A stretch of 13,598 nucleotides of DNA from Candidatus Pacearchaeota archaeon (GCA_017609695.1 JAFCDM010000005.1:1-13598); one strand, 5' to 3'. Numbered from the stretch's first letter, positions 7,096 through 13,067 are shown. Program-made: numbers and translations. Notes: a model not told the origin generated them from the sequence alone.

Positions 7096-7517
7096 TTTTT
7101 GAAAAGCCATTTAAGAAATGGATATTGTTTTTTATTTGAATACCCTTGTTCAAACATGAATGAAGTATTAAAAACTTTTTGGGTTTCTTTTAGTAATCCC
7201 TTAAAAAATAATTTTCCTTCTTTTTCTTTTATTATTTTTTTAAAAATACAGATAGATAAATATTCATAATAATTGAAAAGGAGGGTTTCATAATTTAATG
7301 CCTTTAATTTATCATTCTCATTATCTAATTGTTCGAAATCAATCTCTTGTCTATATTTATCTAATTTAATTCTTAATTCTCTTTCTTGTTTAACAATTTC
7401 ATTAAATAGAATTCTTTGGTTTAATTTTTTGTTAGAGTTTATTGTTAAAAATATTAAAATTGCTGAAATTAAAGATATAACCATTGCTAAGAATCTTAAA
7501 AAACTATCTAAATCCAT
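7083..7517 (-). CDS. hypothetical protein, single N-terminal membrane helix, 144 aa
   Basis: Not recognised. An N-terminal membrane helix (LAMVISLISAILIFLTI, about 10-26) is followed by a Lys/Arg/Glu-rich helical stretch (KKLNQRILFNEIVKQERELR, about 30-49). A soluble alpha-helical domain follows, with Tyr/Phe clusters (NYETLLFNYYEYLSICIFKK, about 75-94) and a C-terminal FLKWLFKKWRT. This is the general plan of several uncharacterised bacterial and archaeal one-TM cytoplasmic-domain proteins of about 150 residues; DUF4760-like is a possibility I cannot confirm. It overlaps the SEC59-like gene downstream, so it may assist or localise with that membrane enzyme. It also overlaps the last 14 nt of a possible 35-codon ORF upstream that carries the only clear TATA box for this cluster. 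Confidence 0.7.
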   Translation of the reverse strand: MDLDSFLRFLAMVISLISAILIFLTINSNKKLNQRILFNEIVKQERELRIKLDKYRQEIDFEQLDNENDKLKALNYETLLFNYYEYLSICIFKKIIKEKEGKLFFKGLLKETQKVFNTSFMFEQGYSNKKQYPFLKWLFKKWRT

Positions 7518-7611
7518 ATGAGCGACCCCATCCTTTTTTAGATTTGGTCACGCTCTTTTTTTTAGATTTTGATTCTTTTTTTATTTTTTTAGGCTTTTGT
7601 TTTTTTATCAT
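7504..7611 (-). CDS. possible Lys-rich micro-protein, 35 aa
   Basis: Candidate small gene. ATG 7611 lies about 26 nt downstream of a good TATA element and opens 35 codons ending at TAG 7504-7506. The product is 40% lysine, starting MIKKQKPKKIKKES and ending KKGWGRSYGFR. The last ten residues use more GC-rich codons than an accidental A-rich frame would be expected to. It overlaps the ATG of the next gene (7517) by 14 nt, a coupling arrangement like others here. If it is not translated, the segment is simply a long (about 95 nt) leader of the 7083-7517 gene. It could be a small nucleic-acid-binding peptide, but that is speculation. Confidence 0.35.
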   Translation of the reverse strand: MIKKQKPKKIKKESKSKKKSVTKSKKGWGRSYGFR

Positions 7612-7630
7612 ATTAAATTTAGAAAATTCA

Positions 7631-7641
7631 TTTATTTAAAC
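7631..7641 (-). promoter_or_regulatory. TATA box of the SEC59-like cluster
   Basis: Minus strand tttaaataaa, centred about 26 nt before ATG 7611, overlaps the stop codon of the preceding 68-aa gene. It places transcription initiation near 7611, about 95 nt upstream of the 7517 start. Confidence 0.5.
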
Positions 7642-7842
7642 TTTCCTTAGTAATCTTTGATATCTTTCTAAAATAAATCCTTTTACTGGATTTATGGCTT
7701 TTTCACATCTTAAAATTAATCTTTCATATTTTCTTTTTAATTCAGGAGTTATTTCTCTACCAAAAGGTTTAATTCCTGAAAATTTTAATTCTCCTAAACT
7801 TGATGTTAATGTTCTCCTAGAAGAGTCTATTATTCTTTGCAT
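7636..7842 (-). CDS. hypothetical small basic protein, 68 aa
   Basis: Not recognised. Third gene of the serS operon: its ATG follows the TAA of the 52-aa gene by one base (TAAAATG). The product is very basic, with Arg/Lys in nearly every turn (SSRRTLTSSL at 7-16, a middle GIKPFGREITPELKRKYERL at about 23-42 and a tail ILERYQRLLRKV). No cysteines, no membrane segment. The composition and size would fit a ribosome- or nucleic-acid-associated accessory protein, which is a guess. The clean junction and the continuous coding character support it as a real gene. Confidence 0.6.
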   Translation of the reverse strand: MQRIIDSSRRTLTSSLGELKFSGIKPFGREITPELKRKYERLILRCEKAINPVKGFILERYQRLLRKV

Positions 7843-7843
7843 T

Positions 7844-8002
7844 TTAATTTTCTATTAAGTAAGGCCTGTCCATTAAATCTTGAACATGAATTATCTTCCA
7901 CTCTGGACTTTTTTTCCTTTGATAAAGTCCTTTTATTCTTGTGGATAAAGTTGCTTCAAATTCTATTCTTTTCTCAAAATCTTTTTCTAATCTTTCTTGC
8001 AT
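7844..8002 (-). CDS. hypothetical small protein, 52 aa, overlapping the 3' end of serS
   Basis: Not recognised, and easy to miss because of its size. ATG 8002 lies inside the last 16 nt of serS, and the frame runs 52 codons to TAA 7844-7846, followed after one base by the ATG of the 68-aa gene. It fills exactly the gap between the two genes. The product starts MQERLEKDFEKRIEFEATLS, a charged amphipathic helix, continues basic (TRIKGLYQRKKSPEWK) and ends MDRPYLIEN. The overlap upstream and the one-base junction downstream indicate translational coupling in a three-gene operon with serS. A function in charging or translation is suggested only by this context. Confidence 0.6.
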   Translation of the reverse strand: MQERLEKDFEKRIEFEATLSTRIKGLYQRKKSPEWKIIHVQDLMDRPYLIEN

Positions 8003-9273
8003 TTTATTTCTTTAAATCCAGTATATTTCCAAAGGATTTTTGGAATTTTTATAGAACCATCTTTTTGTTGATTGTTTTCTATTAATGCTATTAATGCCCT
8101 TGGGGTTGCGAGAACAGTATTATTTAGAATATGTGGAAAATGGTTTAAATTTTTCCCTCTGAATTTAATGTTTAATCTTCTTGCTTGTGCTTGTTCTGTA
8201 TTTGTTAAAGAACCAACTTCAAAATATTTTTTTTGTCTTGGAGACCAGGCTTCTACATCACAAGATTTTGCTTTTAAATCTGCTAAATCCCCAGAACAAC
8301 ATTCAAGGATTCTGACTGGAATGTTTAGTTGTTTAAATATGTTTATAGTGTGTTTTAACATTTGTTCATAAAATTTATAAGAATCTTTTGGTTCACAAAT
8401 AACAATCATTTCTTGTTTATTGAATTGGTGGAGCCTATAAAATCCTTTTTCTTCTATGCCGTGGGCTCCAACTTCTTTTCTAAAACAAGATGAAAATCCA
8501 GTTATTTTTTGTGGAAGTTCTGTTTTTTTAAGTATTTTATCCATATACATTGCAATTAAAGAGTGTTCAGAAGTTCCAATTAAATATAAATCTTCATTCT
8601 CAATTTTATACATCATATTTTCCATTTCTTGGAAGCTCATTACTCCTTCAACAACTTTTTTTCTAATCATTAATGGAGGTTCAATATACTCAAAATCTTG
8701 ACTAACCATATAATCTCTTGCTAGGTTAATCATTGCAGCACTTGTTTGTGCTAATTTCCCTTTTAAATAATAGAATCCTTTTCCAGAAGTTTTTCTTGCT
8801 GTATCAAAATCTGCCCCGCCTAAATTTTCTGCTAATTCTGCATGATTAAGAATTTTAAATTTTGGTTTTTTTGGTTTCCCTATTTTTTTAATTACTTTGT
8901 TTTGGGATTCATCTTTTCCTTTTGGAACAGATTTATGCATGATATTTGGGATTTTGCACATGATTGTCTTAATTTTTTTTTCTAGATTTTCTGTTTTATT
9001 TTCAAGTTCTTTTATTTGATTTGGAATAGATTTTGCTCTTTTGATTAATTCATTTGCTTCTTTATTTTTTTTGATTTTTTTTAATCTGTTTATTTCTTGA
9101 GAAATTTTATTTCTTTCACTTCTTAATCTATCTGCTTTAAACTTTATGTTTCTCCATCTTTCATCTAATCTTTTTACTTCATCTACTAATGGTAGTTTCT
9201 CGTTTTGAAACTTATTTTTTATATTTTGTTTTACAAGATTTGGATTTTCTCTGATTATTTTTATGTCTATCAT
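7987..9273 (-). CDS. serS: seryl-tRNA synthetase
   Basis: Class II aminoacyl-tRNA synthetase: activates serine with ATP and loads it on tRNA-Ser in the cytoplasm. From ATG 9273 the protein has 428 residues, the usual length. The N-terminal tRNA-binding domain is a long antiparallel coiled coil (about 30-105, very Lys/Glu-rich). The catalytic domain shows a motif 1 region (EYIEPPLMIRKKVVEGVMSF, 195-214), the serine-binding TSE (234-236), motif 2 starting FRKEVGAHGIEEKGFYRLHQ (264-283), the FEVGSLTNTEQAQARRLNI block (351-369) and motif 3 NNTVLATPRALIALIENNQ (384-402). It is the common SerRS type, not the divergent methanogen form. ATG 9273 fits the family start MIDIKIIRENP better than the in-frame GTG two codons earlier. 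The gene leads an operon with two tiny genes and has a long leader (about 9274-9457) packed with hairpins. Confidence 0.97.
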   Translation of the reverse strand: MIDIKIIRENPNLVKQNIKNKFQNEKLPLVDEVKRLDERWRNIKFKADRLRSERNKISQEINRLKKIKKNKEANELIKRAKSIPNQIKELENKTENLEKKIKTIMCKIPNIMHKSVPKGKDESQNKVIKKIGKPKKPKFKILNHAELAENLGGADFDTARKTSGKGFYYLKGKLAQTSAAMINLARDYMVSQDFEYIEPPLMIRKKVVEGVMSFQEMENMMYKIENEDLYLIGTSEHSLIAMYMDKILKKTELPQKITGFSSCFRKEVGAHGIEEKGFYRLHQFNKQEMIVICEPKDSYKFYEQMLKHTINIFKQLNIPVRILECCSGDLADLKAKSCDVEAWSPRQKKYFEVGSLTNTEQAQARRLNIKFRGKNLNHFPHILNNTVLATPRALIALIENNQQKDGSIKIPKILWKYTGFKEIKCKKD

Positions 9274-9279
9274 GTTCAC

Positions 9280-9443
9280 AGGAAAACTAAGGTTTCCTCT
9301 CCCATTTGTAATTCTTATTATTTTTCATTTTCTTAATTACAAATGCTCGCCAAGTAATCTTCCTCAGTAAGGGATTTTCTTTGAAAACCTTTAACTAGAA
9401 TACTTTGTATTCTAGGATGCTAAGTAGCTAAAGCTCGGCTACT
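9280..9443 (-). ncRNA. chain of five hairpins in the serS 5' leader
   Basis: Read on the minus strand, the leader contains five successive stem-loops. (1) 9423-9428 with 9438-9443 (agtagc/gctact), extendable with a bulge. (2) 9395-9403 with 9407-9415, a perfect 9-bp stem closed by a three-base loop. (3) 9372-9379 with 9383-9389, about 7 bp with one bulge. (4) 9303-9313 with 9335-9345, a perfect 11-bp stem over an A-rich 21-nt loop. (5) 9280-9285 with 9293-9298, 6 bp, ending 6 nt before the serS ATG. Such density is well above what AT-rich filler usually shows. No tRNA, 5S, SRP, RNase P or known riboswitch signature was recognised. It may be a cis-regulatory leader of serS or an independent small RNA. 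Confidence 0.5.
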
Positions 9444-9476
9444 AGTTTTGTTTAATTAATATAAAGAATTTAGGAG

Positions 9477-9490
9477 AATATTTAAATCTT
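9477..9490 (-). promoter_or_regulatory. probable serS TATA box
   Basis: Minus strand aagatttaaatatt would start transcription near 9457, giving a leader of about 185 nt. A second candidate (minus strand ttctttatattaatt, 9453-9468) would start it near 9434. Either way the leader includes all or most of the hairpin chain, in contrast to the apparently leaderless neighbours. Confidence 0.4.
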
Positions 9491-9552
9491 TATCTTACCG
9501 ATGTATTTTTAAAATATTCTCTTTATTTAATTATTATATGAAAAATAAAATA

Positions 9553-9608
9553 AAAAAGGGTTGATATATTTTTCTTAGTCCTTTATGTCTTAGTATTTAC
9601 CCCTTTTT
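9553..9608. repeat. 8-bp inverted repeat with 40-nt loop
   Basis: AAAAAGGG (9553-9560) pairs with CCCTTTTT (9601-9608). The loop contains cttag twice, at about 9574 and 9589. It lies between two divergent promoters and could be a regulator site or a chance AT-rich pairing. Confidence 0.25.
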
Positions 9609-9644
9609 ATTAGTGATTATTAACAAGTGGTAACAATAGAAAAA

Positions 9645-9652
9645 TTTATAAA
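9645..9652 (+). promoter_or_regulatory. TATA box of the 362-aa gene
   Basis: tttataaa is centred about 27 nt before ATG 9675, the deciding evidence for that start over the GTG at 9627, which would lie upstream of the promoter. Confidence 0.6.
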
Positions 9653-9674
9653 GAGTATAATTTTTACTTATCTC

Positions 9675-10763
9675 ATGGAAAAACAACCAGTAGGTATTAG
9701 GCCAAGTTCAACTGTTGTAATCCCTAATTTAGGGGAGATTCATGCAGTTATAGCTTCAAATGGGAGAGAAGGAGCTATAAAATTAAAAAATTTAGCTGAA
9801 GCAGTTGGAGGGCAAGAATTTTCTCCGATTACTTCAAGAGATTTGGTTTATACTCTTTTACAAGGAGGTGAAAAAGCTTTATATGTTTTAACAAGAGGTA
9901 TGAGTGAATTGTATGATGAATACCAGATTGGTAAGGGTGCATTATTCGGGTCTTATGTATCAGAATCCTTGCTTATTGACCCAGAATCTAAGAAAATAGT
10001 CTTAATTAGAGACCCTGTTTCTTTAAAATCTGAGACTTTACAAAAGGGTGCTAGAAATATGATACAAATCAAAAGGGAAGTGCTAGATAATTATTTAGAA
10101 ATAGCTGAAAAAGAAAATAAGAGGATGAAACCTTATCAAGATAGAACTGCAATGGTTTTAGAACCAGAAGATTTAACTGATACAAACTTTAGTTTTAGCG
10201 TAGGTGAAAAAGAACGAGGAAATTTAAAAAGAGTATTTGGAGATTTTAGTTTAGAATATGTTCTAGGACTTTCTGACGAGGATAAGCAAAAAATTATGGA
10301 CCAAGAACCAGGTAGTCTTAATGTGAAGCTTAAAGTTTCTGGAAAAAAAGGGCAAAAAAGTGTGAGAAGGGGTGAAATACCTGACGCAATAAATTTAACT
10401 ATATTAGCAACCCCCACAAGTATTAAAAACCTTATGTTTAGTGATGGGGATATTCCTAGAAATAGAGAGAGACAAATTTGTGAATTTTTATTTAAAAACA
10501 CTTTAGGTTATTTACCGAAGTATATAAGTGAAAATAGATTAGGTGGAGTGAGTTTTAGTTATATAAATCAGGCAGTAAACAAGGTTTTAGAGTCAGGAAG
10601 TAAAGAACCAATTGTAGCTCAGATTTACTTTAGCGATGATTTAGGAAAAATTAGAGATGTTACGGGAGTGAAAAAAGGATTAATCTTTGAATGTGACCCT
10701 CAATTAGAAAAAATGATAGCGTGGCGATATAATGTTGGGTTGAGAAATAAGAAAAAAGCTTGA
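9675..10763 (+). CDS. hypothetical protein, 362 aa
   Basis: Not recognised. ATG 9675 is chosen because the TATA box sits 27 nt upstream; the longer frame from GTG 9627 would start before the promoter. The protein is soluble: no signal peptide, no membrane helix, only two Cys. The first ~140 residues form a mixed alpha/beta region (STVVIPNLGEIHAVIASNGR, SYVSESLLIDPESKKIVLIR). A Glu/Lys-rich helix follows (about 135-157), then a second alpha/beta region with GEIPDAINLTILATP and RLGGVSFSYINQAVNKVLES. The end has EPIVAQIYFSDDLGKIRDV and a very basic tail (GLRNKKKA). No catalytic or nucleotide-binding motif is evident. It is the largest unassigned gene here, stands alone with its own promoter, and diverges from serS. 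Base composition matches its neighbours. Confidence 0.75.
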   Translation: MEKQPVGIRPSSTVVIPNLGEIHAVIASNGREGAIKLKNLAEAVGGQEFSPITSRDLVYTLLQGGEKALYVLTRGMSELYDEYQIGKGALFGSYVSESLLIDPESKKIVLIRDPVSLKSETLQKGARNMIQIKREVLDNYLEIAEKENKRMKPYQDRTAMVLEPEDLTDTNFSFSVGEKERGNLKRVFGDFSLEYVLGLSDEDKQKIMDQEPGSLNVKLKVSGKKGQKSVRRGEIPDAINLTILATPTSIKNLMFSDGDIPRNRERQICEFLFKNTLGYLPKYISENRLGGVSFSYINQAVNKVLESGSKEPIVAQIYFSDDLGKIRDVTGVKKGLIFECDPQLEKMIAWRYNVGLRNKKKA

Positions 10764-10785
10764 ACATTACAGTGTTCTTTTAAAT
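10762..10785 (+). terminator. possible terminator of the 362-aa gene
   Basis: gaacat (10762-10767) pairs with gtgttc (10772-10777) around a 4-nt loop and is followed by four T residues. It overlaps the TGA stop codon. The stem is short, so the call is weak. Confidence 0.3.
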
Positions 10786-10961
10786 AGGTATGTAGATTTT
10801 TTGTTAGTTCTATTCATTTTGTATCTAGCTATTATGAGGTGTTATGGTTTGTGTGTAATCAATATTCTTATGAAAAGTAATAAATATTTCCATCAATTTC
10901 CAAAAAAGATTTAAATATTGTCTTTTGTAATTATAGGTAATATCCTTTAAATTATAATAAT

Positions 10962-10971
10962 CTTTATAAAT
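10962..10971 (+). promoter_or_regulatory. TATA box of the 133-aa gene
   Basis: ctttataaat is centred 25 nt upstream of ATG 10992. A second AT-rich TATA-like word (gatttaaatatt, about 10908-10919) lies further upstream. Confidence 0.55.
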
Positions 10972-10991
10972 TCTGATTATATTTTGTTTTA

Positions 10992-11393
10992 ATGACATTA
11001 GTTAAACCAGTGGATTATATTGTCACGGCATGTTATTCTGTTAGAGCAGAAACAAAGGTTGGGGGAGTAGAATTTAGTAGGGTAGAAAGTTTGGATTCTC
11101 CTAATAAAGCATTAGAACTAGCTAAATCTTGGGGATCTCCTGAAGTCAAATTATCTTTTCGTAGGTGTATTTTATTTAGTGAAGGAAAATATGGTGGTTT
11201 CCCTAAACAAAAACCAATTTCTGAAAATATAACCTTGGGACAATTAGAGGGATTTGTAGCTAATGGGGAGAACCTTCCACAAAAACAATTTTATGTTCAT
11301 ATGTCTGTTGAAGAAGCAAGAAGAAGATCTGAAATTATAAAAATTTGCACTGGAAACCCTGCTGAATTTGTTCCTGCATTACCTTTAGTATAA
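10992..11393 (+). CDS. hypothetical protein, 133 aa
   Basis: Not recognised. Leaderless start inferred from the TATA box 25 nt upstream. The protein looks like a small soluble alpha+beta domain: an opening strand YIVTACYSV (9-17), a second strand GGVEFSRVES, and a helix from NKALELAKSW. A strand EVKLSFRRCILFSEGKYGGF (about 51-70), then GQLEGFVANG, a strand KQFYVHMSV and a final helix EEARRRSEIIKIC follow. Three cysteines (about 14, 59 and 119) are spread out and do not form a metal site. No membrane segment. The separate promoter and about 230-nt upstream gap indicate a monocistronic gene. No functional partner is suggested by neighbours. Confidence 0.7.
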   Translation: MTLVKPVDYIVTACYSVRAETKVGGVEFSRVESLDSPNKALELAKSWGSPEVKLSFRRCILFSEGKYGGFPKQKPISENITLGQLEGFVANGENLPQKQFYVHMSVEEARRRSEIIKICTGNPAEFVPALPLV

Positions 11394-11415
11394 TTTTAAT
11401 GTTATTTTTAGAAAT

Positions 11416-11425
11416 CTTTAAATAG
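11416..11425 (+). promoter_or_regulatory. TATA box of the membrane-anchored protein gene
   Basis: ctttaaatag would place the transcript start near 11446, 16 nt before ATG 11462. An out-of-frame ATG at 11449 lies almost at the predicted 5' end. Confidence 0.5.
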
Positions 11426-11461
11426 GATTTTTTGTTTGTTTTGTAATTATGGATTATAAAA

Positions 11462-12058
11462 ATGGTGAATGAGAAAATTTTGATTAAGGATAAATGGCGA
11501 GGATTTAAGAAATTTTTGATGGTTTTTGGGATTTTTGTTTTTGTTGCTGCTGTTTTGGGTGTTGCATTTATGTTTGGGTTTTTTTCAGGTGGAAAAACAG
11601 AAATTGTTCTTGTTAATCCAATTCAGAATATAGTTGTAGCAAATACTAATGAGGCAGGAGAAGTAGATATTGCTAAGGTTCTTGCTCAAGGAATTTTAGA
11701 GTTTGATGAAAATTATATTAATTATCTTTTAGCTGCCTTAGGTGTTGGACATTTGCATAAGTCATTACTTCATGGAAATCCTTTTATTGAATTTAGAGTA
11801 GGGGATGAAATTTGGAGTTCGGAATTAGTGAAAGGAAGTCTTAAGACAAAAAAACAAGTTATTGATAATGAGGATTTGATTATTACAATTTCTAAGGAAG
11901 AGGCAGTTAGGGCATTATTATCCTCAGATATTAAAAAATTTATGAAAGATTCTGTTTCTAATGGTGGAACTCAAATTGAAATGGTTTCTGGAAAAACAGA
12001 ATTATTTAGTAAGGGTTATCTTAAGATGTATACTGAATTGACTGGGGGGGATGTTTGA
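11462..12058 (+). CDS. hypothetical membrane-anchored protein, 198 aa
   Basis: Not firmly recognised. A basic N-terminus (KDKWRGFKKF) leads into one hydrophobic helix (about 17-42, FVFVAAVLGVAFMFGFF), so the rest is probably held outside the membrane by an uncleaved anchor. The external domain of about 155 residues has a beta-rich start (KTEIVLVNPIQNIVVANTN), a helix EFDENYINYLLAALGVG and a C-terminal part with ISKEEAVRALLSSDIKKFMK and IEMVSGKTELFSKGYLKMYT. The latter vaguely recalls the strand-helix pattern of SCP2-like lipid-binding domains, but this is only an impression. The second-to-last codons sit in a G7 run (12044-12050), a place where a sequencing indel could alter the C-terminus. 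It is probably monocistronic, with its own TATA box. Confidence 0.72.
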   Translation: MVNEKILIKDKWRGFKKFLMVFGIFVFVAAVLGVAFMFGFFSGGKTEIVLVNPIQNIVVANTNEAGEVDIAKVLAQGILEFDENYINYLLAALGVGHLHKSLLHGNPFIEFRVGDEIWSSELVKGSLKTKKQVIDNEDLIITISKEEAVRALLSSDIKKFMKDSVSNGGTQIEMVSGKTELFSKGYLKMYTELTGGDV

Positions 12059-12252
12059 AAAACCTTGTTTTTGTCTTGATAATTTGAGTAACATGTAGTT
12101 ACCATTATTGTAATACTAATTAATTTTGTTACTGATTGGTTAATTTTTTGTATAGAAAACTTTATAAGTCTGATATATGACTTTAGATATATAGTTTTGA
12201 AAAGGTACATAAAGAAATAACCTTTTTAAGATATAATAAACAACCAAACAAA
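12059..12252 (+). promoter_or_regulatory. intergenic region with promoters of the winged-helix gene
   Basis: 194 nt without a gene. Two TATA-like elements are visible: actttataag (about 12158-12167) and ctttttaaga (12222-12231). The second lies about 26 nt before ATG 12253 and is the better choice; the first would give a leader of about 60 nt. Confidence 0.45.
12200..12226 (+). promoter_or_regulatory. inverted-repeat operator candidate before the winged-helix gene
   Basis: A perfect 7-bp inverted repeat, aaaaggt (12200-12206) and acctttt (12220-12226), with a 13-nt spacer. Centre-to-centre spacing is 20 nt, about two helical turns. The right arm runs into the TATA element at 12222-12231, so a dimeric winged-helix protein bound here would block TBP/TFB. 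Autoregulation is inferred. Confidence 0.4.
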
Positions 12253-12519
12253 ATGAAAGATAATTTTGACATTTTTTTTAGGAGAAAACCAGCTTTAATG
12301 TTAGTTGCTTTAAAGAAAATTTCTAAAGCAAGGTATGGTTCTATTTTAGCTAAAGAAGTTGATTGTACTTATTCTCATGCTGTAAAGATTTTACAAACTC
12401 TTGAATCCTTGGGATTAGTTAGTTTTGAGAAAAAAGGAAGAATAAAATTAATCAAATTAACTAAGAAAGGACAAGATATAGCAGAGAATATTGATGCTAT
12501 AAGAAGACAATTGATGTGA
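12253..12519 (+). CDS. winged-helix DNA-binding regulator
   Basis: Small transcription regulator, 88 residues, essentially one winged helix-turn-helix domain of the MarR/ArsR-like type. Helix 1 is about 12-24 (KPALMLVALKKIS). The HTH is about 29-54: GSILAKEVDCTYSHAVKILQTLESLGLV, with the recognition helix beginning at TYSHAVKILQ. The wing follows (FEKKGRIKLIKLTKKG, about 58-73), then a short C-terminal helix (DIAENIDAIRRQLM) that could serve in dimerisation. This matches many archaeal single-domain wHTH proteins. There is no ligand or metal site (a single Cys in the HTH). The gene has its own promoter with an inverted repeat overlapping the TATA box, which suggests self-repression. The target genes cannot be told; adjacent genes have their own unrelated-looking promoters. 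Confidence 0.82.
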   Translation: MKDNFDIFFRRKPALMLVALKKISKARYGSILAKEVDCTYSHAVKILQTLESLGLVSFEKKGRIKLIKLTKKGQDIAENIDAIRRQLM

Positions 12520-12703
12520 TTTAATTTCTAATAATATATAAGACTTTTATATGAAGTAAAAGCTTGAGCTTTGTTATGTGTTGCTTGAAATATAATAATG
12601 GGTTAAATTAGTATTTGAATTTTGATTTTGTATTAATTTTAAAATTGTTATTTTTTAGAGTATGAATGGAAACCTTTTTAAATTCTAAACAAATAAAAGA
12701 TTA
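12520..12703 (+). other. gene-free stretch before tfs
   Basis: 184 nt. It contains a small stem (aaagct-tg-agcttt, about 12558-12571) shortly after the winged-helix gene, a T6 run near 12652-12657 that could terminate that transcript, and the tfs TATA box at the end. Nothing else is visible. Confidence 0.4.
12674..12684 (+). promoter_or_regulatory. TATA box of tfs
   Basis: ctttttaaatt is centred 25 nt before ATG 12704, preceded by purines as expected of a BRE; leaderless start. Confidence 0.6.
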
Positions 12704-13012
12704 ATGGAATTTTGTTCAAAATGTGGTAGTGTCTTTGTTGAAAAAAATAAAAATTTTGTTTGTTCAAGATGTGGGTATGTTTTAAAATCAAAAATTAAAA
12801 TTGAATCTTCTGAAAAGATTAAAAAGAAATTAGAAATAGGAATAATAAAAGATAGAGATACAGATGTTTTTCCAGTAATAAATGCTATCTGCCCTAAATG
12901 CAAATATGGTGAAGCTTATTTTTGGACTTCACAAACTCGTGCAGGAGATGAAGCAGAAACTAAATTCTTTAGATGCACAAAGTGCAGACATACCTGGCGA
13001 GAGTATCACTGA
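12704..13012 (+). CDS. tfs: transcription elongation factor TFS
   Basis: Archaeal transcript cleavage factor (homologue of TFIIS C-terminus and Rpb9/Rpa12). It enters the secondary channel of backtracked RNA polymerase and stimulates cleavage of the RNA 3' end. Two zinc ribbons are complete: C4-x2-C7 with C20-x2-C23, and C63-x2-C66 with C91-x2-C94. The second ribbon carries the catalytic acidic pair D82-E83 in TSQTRAGDEAETKFFRCTKC, and the ending RHTWREYH is diagnostic. The charged linker (about 30-58) is Lys/Glu-rich. Length of 102 is normal. The intact DE pair indicates a cleavage-active TFS rather than an inhibitory paralogue. ATG 12704 is supported by the TATA box 25 nt upstream. Confidence 0.97.
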   Translation: MEFCSKCGSVFVEKNKNFVCSRCGYVLKSKIKIESSEKIKKKLEIGIIKDRDTDVFPVINAICPKCKYGEAYFWTSQTRAGDEAETKFFRCTKCRHTWREYH

Positions 13013-13067
13013 TAGTTTAAAGCATTATTAACTTAGTGATGTTTGAGCAGAGAGTATCATTAACAAA

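Larger units (their letters stand above)
9274..9674. other. divergent intergenic region between serS and the 362-aa gene
   Basis: A 401-nt stretch without a convincing gene. 9274-9450 carries the serS leader with its hairpin chain, 9452-9490 the likely serS promoter, and 9500-9550 AT-rich sequence. 9553-9608 is an imperfectly explained stem-loop (AAAAAGGG at 9553-9560 against CCCTTTTT at 9601-9608) whose loop holds a cttag direct repeat. 9641-9674 is the rightward promoter. Confidence 0.6.

Noticed and set aside
6608..7102. 164-codon open frame on the + strand
   Set aside because: Lies antisense to the SEC59-like gene, which has clear family motifs; no promoter of its own.
9280..9443. Assignment of the hairpin chain to RNase P, SRP RNA or a known riboswitch
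   Set aside because: None of the conserved sequence blocks of these RNAs could be found by eye; left as an unassigned structured leader.
10136..10501. 121-codon open frame on the - strand
   Set aside because: Antisense to the 362-aa gene and without a promoter or recognisable protein features.
10834..10914. 26-codon ORF between the 362-aa and 133-aa genes
   Set aside because: No TATA box at the right spacing and no coding character; such short frames are expected by chance in AT-rich DNA.
12051..12098. Short ATG frame beginning inside the G7 run at the end of the 198-aa gene
   Set aside because: 15 codons, low-information product, no separate promoter; mentioned only because the homopolymer could hide an indel.
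12685..12903. 72-codon open frame on the - strand
   Set aside because: Antisense to tfs, whose identity is certain.
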